A stretch of 5,146 nt of DNA from Solirubrobacterales bacterium (GTDB lineage: Bacteria > Actinomycetota > Thermoleophilia > Solirubrobacterales > 70-9), in contig JASLJO010000187.1 of the NCBI GenBank assembly GCA_030152505.1, forward strand, positions 1-5,146. The letters run 5' to 3'. Position 1 is the first letter of the stretch, and every line of letters starts with the position of its first letter. This document shows, piece after piece, positions 1-5,027 of this stretch. Position numbers and translations under genes: made by a program. Below the pieces are notes generated by a model. That model was not told where the DNA came from, made no database searches, and saw only the letters and a program-made list of their open reading frames with translations.

Positions 1-1
1 C

Positions 2-460
2 TGGGACTGGAGCGAAGCCCACCGCTTCTGCCTCAGCTTCGCCTTCCGCTACGCGAAGAGCCAGGCCGAGGCGGAGGACATAGCCCAGGATGCGATGGTC
101 CGTGCTTGGCGCAAACGCGACTCGCTGCGCGACGCGGGAGCCCTCAAGTCGTGGCTGGCCACGATCGTGCGCAACGAGGCGCTGCGTGAGTTCGCGCGCA
201 AGCGGCCGCCGGCGAGCGACCTGATCGAAATTACGCACGGCCGCGACGATGACCGTGTTCTAGCCACGGTCGAACGGGCGGACCTTCATGCGGCACTGGA
301 GCGGCTCAACAAGCGCGACCGCCAGCTTGTGCGGATGCGCTACGACGAGGACATGACCCAGGAGGCGATCGCTCACCGTCTCGGCATCCCCCTGGGCACG
401 GTCAAGGTCCGGCTGCATCGGGTGCGCGCCAAACTGCGCCGCTCGATCGGCGTCGTCTAG
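2..460 (+). CDS. ECF-type sigma-70 factor, 5'-truncated by window edge
   Basis: RNA polymerase sigma factor of the extracytoplasmic-function type; it would direct RNA polymerase to a dedicated promoter set. The reading frame is open from base 2, so the true start lies outside the window; 152 residues are visible. An internal ATG at 95 falls inside conserved region 2 and is not the start. Region 2 is seen as FRYAKSQAEAEDIAQDAMVRAWR (first 20 or so residues of it at about residues 15-37 of the fragment), followed by LKSWLATIVRNEALRE, the usual helix before the linker. Region 4 follows: ALERLNKRDRQLVRMRY, then the helix-turn-helix MTQEAIAHRLGIPLGTVKVR and LHRVRAKLRR. The gene ends with TAG and faces TetR-1 tail to tail, 39 bp away. 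No anti-sigma gene follows it on this side; one could lie upstream. The target regulon cannot be deduced. Confidence 0.9.
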   Translation, partial: WDWSEAHRFCLSFAFRYAKSQAEAEDIAQDAMVRAWRKRDSLRDAGALKSWLATIVRNEALREFARKRPPASDLIEITHGRDDDRVLATVERADLHAALERLNKRDRQLVRMRYDEDMTQEAIAHRLGIPLGTVKVRLHRVRAKLRRSIGVV

Positions 461-499
461 AGATCCGGGGAGGCGGGCGGTCAGGTGGGGCGCGGGGCC

Positions 500-1105
500 T
501 CAGCCGGCCGCTGCCCGGCGCATCTCTTCGGTCGCCGCGCCGGGGCCGATGTAGGGGACGAGCATGGCGAAGACCAAATCGGGGAGCAAATCGGGGAGTC
601 GCTCGGCCTGTCCAGTCAGCAGCTCGTCGAAGATCAGGCCGGACACCGCGCCGGCGGCCATCAGGCCGATATTTCGCGGTAGCTCACGGTCGCCGGCGAG
701 CTGCTCACCGTCGACGAGGAACTCGGTGAACCGGGCGACGGCGTCCCAATGGCGCCGGCGGGCGTCGGCGCCGGCAGCGGCGACCTCGACGATCGCGGTT
801 CGCGCCAGCCCGGGGTCGAGCGCGAACATCTCCACCACGGTCGCCAGCCCGACTCTCATTCGCTCCAGCCACGGCCTGTCGGCATCGCAGTTGGCGACCA
901 CCTCGCCCAGTACCCGCTCGACCGCCAGGTCGTAGGCGGCGAGAAAGCACTCGTGCTTGTCCTCGAATTCCTTGTAGAAGGTCGTGCGCGAGACGCCCGC
1001 CTCGGCGATCACGTCGGCTACCGAGGTCGTCATGTATCCCTTGCGGCCGACGACCCGCACCATCGCCTCCAAGATGAGTTGCCGCCGCGTATCGCTGCCC
1101 GCCAT
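500..1105 (-). CDS. TetR/AcrR-family transcriptional regulator (TetR-1)
   Basis: A 201-residue one-component repressor-type regulator: N-terminal DNA-binding helix-turn-helix, C-terminal ligand-binding and dimerisation domain. Residues about 5-50 carry the TetR_N signature: TRRQLILEAMVRVVGRKGY, then TSVADVIAEAG, then the recognition helix VSRTTFYKEFEDK and CFLAAYD. The C-terminus ends with LVPYIGPGAA, shared almost exactly with TetR-2. I chose the ATG at 1105 because GGGGAGG (1109-1115) lies just upstream, although the 3-nt spacing is short. An in-frame ATG at 1147 (adding 14 residues) has no ribosome site and falls inside a likely -10 (TATGAT, 1143-1148). The gene is last in the array, 65 bp after TetR-2, and that gap holds the shared 19-bp element, so it probably has its own promoter. 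The ligand is unknown; this class includes many regulators of lipid, drug and catabolic genes. Confidence 0.9.
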   Translation of the reverse strand: MAGSDTRRQLILEAMVRVVGRKGYMTTSVADVIAEAGVSRTTFYKEFEDKHECFLAAYDLAVERVLGEVVANCDADRPWLERMRVGLATVVEMFALDPGLARTAIVEVAAAGADARRRHWDAVARFTEFLVDGEQLAGDRELPRNIGLMAAGAVSGLIFDELLTGQAERLPDLLPDLVFAMLVPYIGPGAATEEMRRAAAG

Positions 1106-1142
1106 CGGCCTCCCCGGCAGGGTTGAACTATCGGGTATATGA

Positions 1143-1148
1143 ATCATA
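1143..1148 (-). promoter_or_regulatory. Candidate -10 box of TetR-1
   Basis: The - strand reads TATGAT, close to the TATAAT consensus, in the 65-bp gap between TetR-2 and TetR-1. It would start transcription near 1136, giving a leader of about 30 nt that contains the GGGGAGG ribosome site before ATG 1105. No convincing -35 is seen. The box also contains the alternative ATG at 1147, an argument against that start. Confidence 0.35.
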
Positions 1149-1156
1149 GCGGCAGC

Positions 1157-1175
1157 GTGTACGTAAGCGTTTATC
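1157..1175 (-). promoter_or_regulatory. Shared 19-bp element, copy B (candidate TetR operator ahead of TetR-1)
   Basis: On the - strand it reads GATAAACGCTTACGTACAC. It matches the element at 2550-2568 at 15 of 19 positions, with exact blocks GATAAACGC and GTACAC separated by 4 variable bases. Read on the + strand it contains TGTAC-N6-GTTTA, an imperfect dyad of the size TetR dimers use. It overlaps the TAA stop of TetR-2 and lies just upstream of a -10-like TATGAT (1143-1148) for TetR-1, a position where a bound repressor would block transcription. Its role is inferred. Confidence 0.5.
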
Positions 1176-1839
1176 GAGTCAGCCTCTCGACCTCCCTGGC
1201 TGCCGCGCCCGGGCCGATATAGGGGACCAGCGTGGCAAAAAAGACATCCGAAAGCAAGCCGGGAAGCTGCTCGGCACGCCCCGCGAGGAGCTCGTCGGAG
1301 ATCAGTCCGGTCACCCCGCCGATCGCCATGCGGGAGGTGTTCGCCGGCAGGTTGCGACCCCCGGGTGCATGGTCTCGACCCTCCTCGAAGAGCGGCGTCA
1401 GTCGTTGCATCGCCGCCCGGTGGCGCCGTTGGGCAGCTGGGCCGGCATTGCCGATCTCGACCAGCGACAGCCGTGCCAGTGCCGGCTCGGATGCCAGGAC
1501 CTCGAGCAGGGCGGAGAGGCCGGCCGTCGCTCGCTCCGGCCAACTCCCGGCGAGCTCATAGGCGGCGGTCACCCGCCGGACCAGAACCTCGACCGCGTTG
1601 TCGTAAGCAGCCAGGAAGCACTGCTCCTTGTCGTCGAAAAGCTCGTAGAAGGTCGTGCGGGAGACGCCCGCCTCCTTGGTCAGGTCGCCGACCGTCGTCG
1701 CCCCGTACCCCTTTTCGGCCACCACGCGCACGGCCGCGTCGAGCAGGCGATCGCGCTGGGAGCGCGTGACCATCTCCGGCGGCAGCCGGTGACGTCCGCG
1801 CGGAGGGCGCCACCGGTCTCCCCCCCTGCCCCGCGCCAC
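1171..1839 (-). CDS. TetR/AcrR-family transcriptional regulator (TetR-2)
   Basis: Second TetR paralogue, 222 residues from the GTG at 1839. The helix-turn-helix lies at about residues 25-72: SQRDRLLDAAVRVVAEKGY, TTVGDLTKEAG, recognition helix VSRTTFYELFDDK, then CFLAAYD. The C-terminal domain ends LVPYIGPGAA. It is closest to TetR-1, in protein and in DNA. I prefer the GTG at 1839 because a strong GGAGG (1849-1853) sits 9 nt upstream, inside the last codons of TetR-3, and the start follows the TetR-3 TGA by only 5 bp: a classic translationally coupled pair. The resulting 22-residue N-terminal tail is rich in Arg, Gly and Pro and is not conserved in the paralogues; the ATG at 1773 would give a more typical 200-residue protein, but GGAG there directly touches the ATG. 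Function: ligand-responsive DNA-binding regulator, effector unknown. Confidence 0.88.
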   Translation of the reverse strand: MARGRGGDRWRPPRGRHRLPPEMVTRSQRDRLLDAAVRVVAEKGYGATTVGDLTKEAGVSRTTFYELFDDKEQCFLAAYDNAVEVLVRRVTAAYELAGSWPERATAGLSALLEVLASEPALARLSLVEIGNAGPAAQRRHRAAMQRLTPLFEEGRDHAPGGRNLPANTSRMAIGGVTGLISDELLAGRAEQLPGLLSDVFFATLVPYIGPGAAAREVERLTR

Positions 1840-1844
1840 TCCGG

Positions 1845-2549
1845 TCAGCCTCCGGGTGGGCTCAGAGGCATCGCCTCCAGGAGCTTCTCGGCCTCGCGGG
1901 ACTGGCGCAACGCCTCGTCCTGGCCGAGGTAAGTGACGGTCGTGATGTAGACGACGTCGGGCAGCAGTTCGCGCAGCCTCTCGGCGTTGCCGGCGAGGAT
2001 CTGGCCGACGATCAGCGACTCGGCGCCGGACAGCGCCGCGCGGCCGGCGCTGGAGGGGATCGCTTCCTCCTCGACCGGGTCCTCGCGGCCGCGGTCGAGC
2101 AACGACTGCAGCACTCGCTTGCCCGCGGCATAGAGCTCGAAGGCGCGCTCGCCGGTGGCGGGTGCCTCGACCAGCGCCATGCGGGCGAAGGCCGGGCGAC
2201 TTGCCAGCAGGTCGAGGAACTCCGCCGCCGCATCGCGCACCATCGTCGCCCAGGGCTTGTCGGGCGAGTAGGCGGAGACGATGCGACCCATCGCGTCGGC
2301 GAGCGAGACCTCCATCGCCGCGGCGAAGCAGTCCTCCTTGTCCTTGAAGAGCTCGTAGAAGGTCGCGCGGGAGACGCCCGCCGGCTCGCAGATGTCGGCT
2401 ATCGTGGTCGCGCTGTAGCCCTTGCTCGCGCAGCTGTCGGCCATCGCCACCAGGATGCGTTCGCGCTGAGAGTGGGCGATCAGCGGCTTGGCGAGATCCT
2501 CACGGCCGGCCGGGAGCCGTTCCTTCTCGATCAACCCGCTCAGGTTCAC
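1845..2549 (-). CDS. TetR/AcrR-family transcriptional regulator (TetR-3), first gene of the array
   Basis: Third TetR paralogue, 234 residues, the most diverged of the three. A lead of about 28 residues precedes the helix-turn-helix: SQRERILVAMADSCASKGY, TTIADICEPAG, recognition helix VSRATFYELFKDK, then CFAAAMEV. The C-terminal domain keeps the paralogue pattern ILAGNAERLRELLPD but ends VTYLGQDEA and then a longer charged tail. The start is GTG at 2549; no other plausible start lies before the DNA-binding domain. There is no Shine-Dalgarno sequence: the bases upstream are instead a TACAAT -10-like hexamer (2560-2565) and the 19-bp shared element, which abuts the start codon, so the transcript is probably leaderless or nearly so and self-regulated. 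It heads a - strand unit with TetR-2 and is divergent from the glutamate decarboxylase gene across 167 bp, the normal arrangement for a TetR regulator and a target. Effector unknown. Confidence 0.88.
   Translation of the reverse strand: MNLSGLIEKERLPAGREDLAKPLIAHSQRERILVAMADSCASKGYSATTIADICEPAGVSRATFYELFKDKEDCFAAAMEVSLADAMGRIVSAYSPDKPWATMVRDAAAEFLDLLASRPAFARMALVEAPATGERAFELYAAGKRVLQSLLDRGREDPVEEEAIPSSAGRAALSGAESLIVGQILAGNAERLRELLPDVVYITTVTYLGQDEALRQSREAEKLLEAMPLSPPGG
1849..1853 (-). promoter_or_regulatory. Ribosome binding site deciding the TetR-2 start
   Basis: GGAGG on the - strand, within the last two sense codons of TetR-3 (GGA GGC before TGA), 9 nt before the GTG at 1839. It supports the longer TetR-2 start and translational coupling with TetR-3. 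Confidence 0.6.
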
Positions 2550-2568
2550 GATAAACGCAATTGTACAC
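2550..2568 (+). promoter_or_regulatory. Shared 19-bp element, copy A (candidate TetR operator between TetR-3 and gad)
   Basis: On the + strand it reads GATAAACGCAATTGTACAC. It abuts the GTG start codon of TetR-3 (2547-2549) and includes, on the - strand, the TACAAT hexamer that could be the TetR-3 -10 box. Relative to the gene it precedes, its orientation is opposite to copy B, which fits an operator better than a promoter element. It could also influence the divergent gad promoter, although it lies about 150 bp from the gad start. Role inferred. Confidence 0.5.
2560..2565 (-). promoter_or_regulatory. Candidate -10 box of TetR-3
   Basis: The - strand reads TACAAT, with 10 nt between it and the GTG start at 2549, so the message would have a leader of only a few bases. 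This would explain the missing ribosome site. It lies inside shared element copy A. No clear -35. Confidence 0.4.
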
Positions 2569-2633
2569 TCCGTGCGTGGCTCTGTGGACGCCCGAGTACT
2601 GAGTTAACAATCTATCTCTCCATGGGACGCCCT

Positions 2634-2656
2634 CGGGATGCGGTTTGGCCATCCCG
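2634..2656 (+). repeat. Inverted repeat in the gad upstream region
   Basis: CGGGATG (2634-2640) pairs perfectly with CATCCCG (2650-2656) across a 9-nt loop. If gad is transcribed from the AT-rich patch near 2600-2617 this would be a leader hairpin; if from 2684 it is upstream DNA. It could be chance in GC-rich sequence. Confidence 0.3.
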
Positions 2657-2683
2657 GCCCGCTCGCCTGCGGTGGGTGTCGGG

Positions 2684-2689
2684 TACGCT
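2684..2689 (+). promoter_or_regulatory. Candidate -10 box of gad, flanked by an inverted repeat
   Basis: TACGCT fits the TAnnnT pattern of actinobacterial -10 elements and would start transcription near 2696, leaving a leader of about 20 nt with the GGAG site. GTCGGG (2678-2683) and CCCGAC (2696-2701) flank it as a 6-bp inverted repeat with a 12-bp spacer, which might be a regulator site or chance. No -35 is visible; an AT-rich patch at 2600-2617 (GTTAAC and nearby) is an alternative promoter location. Confidence 0.3.
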
Positions 2690-2706
2690 CGCCACCCCGA
2701 CCGACT

Positions 2707-2710
2707 GGAG
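2707..2710 (+). promoter_or_regulatory. Ribosome binding site deciding the gad start
   Basis: GGAG with 6 nt before the ATG at 2717. It selects this start over the upstream in-frame TTG at 2645, and the protein then begins where other glutamate decarboxylases begin. Confidence 0.6.
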
Positions 2711-2716
2711 TCCCAG

Positions 2717-4087
2717 ATGCCACTCAACATCGAAGAGGCCGCCAAGCTCTACGGCAACCGCTTTCTCACCGAAGACGCGCCGGCCGGCGACTTTCCGAGC
2801 TGCGGCATGTCGGCTCTCGACGCCATGCGCCTGGTCGACGAGGAACTGGCGCTGGAGGGTGACCCGCAGCGCAACCTGGCGACCTTCGTCACCACCTGGA
2901 TGGAGCCGGAGGCGCAGCGGATCGTCGGCGAGAACCTCTACCGCAACTTCATCGACCACGCCGAGTACCCGATCTCGGCCGAGGTCGAGCAGCGCTGCAT
3001 CCGCATGCTCGCCGACCTCTATCACGCTCCCGGCGAGACGACCGGCGCCCGTACGCAGGGCTCCTCGGAGGCGATCATGCTCGGGGCGCTCTCGCTGAAG
3101 TGGAAGTGGAAGCAGCGCCGCGAAGCCGAATCGAAGCCGATCGACAAGCCGAACCTGATCTTCGGCGGGGACGTTCACGTCGTCTGGGAGAAGTTCTGCC
3201 GCTACTTCGATGTCGAGCCGCGGATCGTCCCCCTGCAGGACGACAAGTACGTGATCGGGCCCGAGGACGTGCAGCCCCACGTCGACGAGAACACGATCGG
3301 CGTTGCGGCGGTGCTCGGCACGACCTTCACCGGCCACGCCGACGACATCGTCGGGATCAACCGCCTGCTCGTCGATCTCAAGGGCGAACGCGGCCTCGAC
3401 GTGCCACTGCACATCGACGCGGCCAGCGGCGGCTTCGTCTGGCCCTTCCTCTACCCGGACTCCGAGTGGGACTTCCGCCTTGAGCAGGTGCGCTCGATCA
3501 ACGTCTCCGGCCATAAGTTCGGACTCGTCTACCCGGGTATCGGCTGGCTTGTCTTCAGGGAGAAGGCCGACCTGGCCGAGGACCTCGTCTTCTACGAGAA
3601 CTACCTGGGCAAGACCGACGCGACCTTCACGCTCAACTTCTCGACCGGGGCCTCGATGGTGCTCGCCCAGTACTACAACTTCGTCCGCTACGGACGCGAG
3701 GGCTACACGTACATCATGCAGGCGATGCAGGCCAATGCGAAGGTCCTGGCGGAGAAGCTCAAGGCGGGCGGCGACTTCGAGCTGATCGGCGAGGGGGAGG
3801 AGCAGCTGCCCCTGGTCGCCTTCAAGCTGCTCGAGGGCCGCGACTACGACGAGTTCGACGTCTCCTGGCAGCTCTCGGCCGAGCGCGGCTGGATGCTGCC
3901 CGCCTACACGATGCCGCCCAACGCCGAAGACGTGATGGTGCTGCGGGCGCTGGTCAAGCAGACGCTCAGCCGCGAGCAGATCGACCGTCTCGCCACCGAC
4001 ATCCAGACCGCCTGCGCGACGCTGGAGAAGAAGGGCGGCGCCCACGCCTCCGAGCGCAAGCGGATGAAGAGAAGCCCGGGCTACTGA
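2717..4087 (+). CDS. gad: Glutamate decarboxylase (PLP-dependent, group II)
   Basis: Cytoplasmic enzyme converting L-glutamate to GABA and CO2 with uptake of a proton; roles include acid resistance and GABA-shunt metabolism. 456 residues, near the 466 of E. coli GadB. Motifs in order, matched to E. coli GadB from memory: TFVTTW (56-61; E. coli Thr62/Phe63), FIDHAEYP with Asp80 (E. coli Asp86), QGSSEA (114-119; phosphate-binding serines), HIDAASGGF with Asp234 (pyridine-nitrogen aspartate), INVSGHKFG with the Schiff-base Lys267 (E. coli Lys276), and Arg410 in MVLRAL (E. coli Arg422). Two differences: His154 where E. coli has Gln163, and no penultimate C-terminal His (it ends KRSPGY). The ATG at 2717 is preceded by GGAG (2707-2710) with 6-nt spacing; an upstream in-frame TTG (2645) lacks support. 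No glutamate/GABA antiporter gene is in the window. Divergent from TetR-3, convergent with degV. Confidence 0.93.
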   Translation: MPLNIEEAAKLYGNRFLTEDAPAGDFPSCGMSALDAMRLVDEELALEGDPQRNLATFVTTWMEPEAQRIVGENLYRNFIDHAEYPISAEVEQRCIRMLADLYHAPGETTGARTQGSSEAIMLGALSLKWKWKQRREAESKPIDKPNLIFGGDVHVVWEKFCRYFDVEPRIVPLQDDKYVIGPEDVQPHVDENTIGVAAVLGTTFTGHADDIVGINRLLVDLKGERGLDVPLHIDAASGGFVWPFLYPDSEWDFRLEQVRSINVSGHKFGLVYPGIGWLVFREKADLAEDLVFYENYLGKTDATFTLNFSTGASMVLAQYYNFVRYGREGYTYIMQAMQANAKVLAEKLKAGGDFELIGEGEEQLPLVAFKLLEGRDYDEFDVSWQLSAERGWMLPAYTMPPNAEDVMVLRALVKQTLSREQIDRLATDIQTACATLEKKGGAHASERKRMKRSPGY

Positions 4088-4107
4088 GCCCGGCCCGACC
4101 GGGCTCA
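4085..4107. terminator. Bidirectional hairpin spanning both convergent stop codons (gad / degV)
   Basis: TGAGCCCGG (4085-4093) is perfectly complementary to CCGGGCTCA (4099-4107) with loop CCCGA. The left arm begins with the gad TGA, and the right arm ends with the complement of the degV TGA, so the two stop codons pair with each other. There is no T-run on either side, so it would be a GC-rich hairpin terminator of the kind common in actinobacteria, serving both genes. The hairpin is certain from the sequence; terminator function is inferred. Confidence 0.65.
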
Positions 4108-5001
4108 GCCGGCGGCGGGCGCGCAGCCCACCCCGCCGACCAGCATCTCGGAGCCGAGGTGGGCGCCGAGGACCGGGCCGACCTGGGTGCAGAAGAGCGG
4201 TTCGGTGCCCAGGATCGCCGTCCCCTCGCCAACCAGGTTCGCGGCCTCCTGCGGGCACTGGGCGTGCTGGACGATCCACTCGCTCGCCCCGCGCTCGTGC
4301 AGCTCGTGCAGGTAGGCGACCATCCGCTCCTGGGCTCGTTTGGCGGTGCGGACGCGGCCGACCGGCGCGATCTCGGTGCCGAAGGTGAGGATCGGCTTAA
4401 TCTTCAGCGCCGAGCCGAGCAGCGCCTGGGCCGCCCCGATCCGGCCGCCGCGCCGCAGGTACTCGAGGGTGTCGAGGCAGAACCACATCGCCAGGCCCGC
4501 GCGGGCCTGGTGGACGACCTCGACGACCCGCTCCAGCGCCTCGCCGCGGGCGGCGGCTTCGGCGGCGGCGAGGACGAGGCAGCCGAGCCCGCCGGCGCCG
4601 GTCTGGCCGTCGACGACCTCGACCCGGCCCGGCAGTCCCTTGTCGGCGAGCACGCGCGCCGCCTCGCGGGCGCTCTCGCAGGTGCCCGAGAGCCCGCCGG
4701 CGATGTGGACGGAGACGACGTCGCGGCCGGCGGCGGCGAGCGGTTCGTACTGGGCCAGGAAGTCCCCCACCGAGGGCTGCGAGGTGGACGGCAGCTCGGG
4801 CGACTCGCGCAGCCGCGCGTAGAACTCGTCGAGGTCGTACTCCCGCTCGGGGAGGTGCTCGCCGTCCCAGCCGACGTAGAGGCTGACCTGGCCGATCCCC
4901 CAGCGCTCGATCAGCTCCGCCGGCACGTAGGTGGTGCTGTCGGTGATGACGGCGACGCCGCCTCGGGAATCGACGCCCGCATCGTCGAAGCTGGTGCTCA
5001 T
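4105..5001 (-). CDS. degV: DegV-family fatty-acid-binding protein
   Basis: Member of the DegV (EDD fold) family; relatives bind a fatty acid between two domains, and in Firmicutes the related FakB proteins present fatty acids to a kinase, FakA. 298 residues, slightly over the usual 280 or so. Motifs in order: VAVITDSTTYVP (16-27, the DST start motif), STSQPS (72-77) and GLSGTCESA (103-111), which line the lipid head-group pocket, and LEYLRRGGRIG (179-189). A late HAQCPQEA resembles the conserved His segment of the family. Start: ATG at 5001; an in-frame TTG at 5007 would add two residues. No clear ribosome site is seen; a -10-like TAGAGT (5011-5016) lies so close that the transcript may have almost no leader. 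It overlaps nothing but shares the terminator-like hairpin with GAD at its 3' end. No fatty-acid kinase gene is adjacent here, so a FakB role is possible but unproven. Confidence 0.9.
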   Translation of the reverse strand: MSTSFDDAGVDSRGGVAVITDSTTYVPAELIERWGIGQVSLYVGWDGEHLPEREYDLDEFYARLRESPELPSTSQPSVGDFLAQYEPLAAAGRDVVSVHIAGGLSGTCESAREAARVLADKGLPGRVEVVDGQTGAGGLGCLVLAAAEAAARGEALERVVEVVHQARAGLAMWFCLDTLEYLRRGGRIGAAQALLGSALKIKPILTFGTEIAPVGRVRTAKRAQERMVAYLHELHERGASEWIVQHAQCPQEAANLVGEGTAILGTEPLFCTQVGPVLGAHLGSEMLVGGVGCAPAAG

Positions 5002-5010
5002 CGACAAGAG

Positions 5011-5020
5011 ACTCTATGTT
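5011..5020. promoter_or_regulatory. Overlapping divergent -10 boxes (degV / right-edge gene)
   Basis: In ACTCTATGTT the + strand TATGTT (5015-5020) stands 7 nt before the ATG at 5028, and the - strand TAGAGT (5011-5016) stands 9 nt before the degV ATG at 5001. They share the TA at 5015-5016. Neither gene has a clear ribosome site, which fits leaderless or near-leaderless starts. No good -35 elements were found. Confidence 0.4.
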
Positions 5021-5027
5021 GGCCCCT

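Noticed and set aside
461..499. Possible terminator between the sigma factor and TetR-1
   Set aside because: The 39 bp are G-rich with no convincing stem-loop or T-run.
1106..1543. Upstream extension of TetR-1 to 347 codons
   Set aside because: The extra part is an out-of-frame reading of TetR-2 and has no TetR features; the helix-turn-helix begins right after ATG 1105.
974..2382. The three near-identical 28-30 bp blocks viewed as a dispersed repeat or mobile-element trace
   Set aside because: They fall at the same codons in three TetR genes and encode the recognition helix, so they are explained by gene duplication and protein constraint; no terminal repeats or target duplications are seen.
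2645..2716. In-frame TTG start adding 24 residues to glutamate decarboxylase
   Set aside because: No ribosome site before the TTG, non-conserved residues, and the ATG at 2717 has a well-placed GGAG.
2612..4279. A 555-codon open frame on the - strand, antisense to the whole gad gene and its flanks
   Set aside because: It mirrors gad codon by codon, as expected in GC-rich DNA with strong third-position bias; its translation is rich in Arg, Leu and Val with no domain, while the + strand encodes a full catalytic enzyme.
4105..5001. A lipid-signalling link between DegV and the TetR array through fatty acids
   Set aside because: Both families include fatty-acid binders, but they are separated by convergent gad, share no promoter or element, and no ligand can be read from the sequence.
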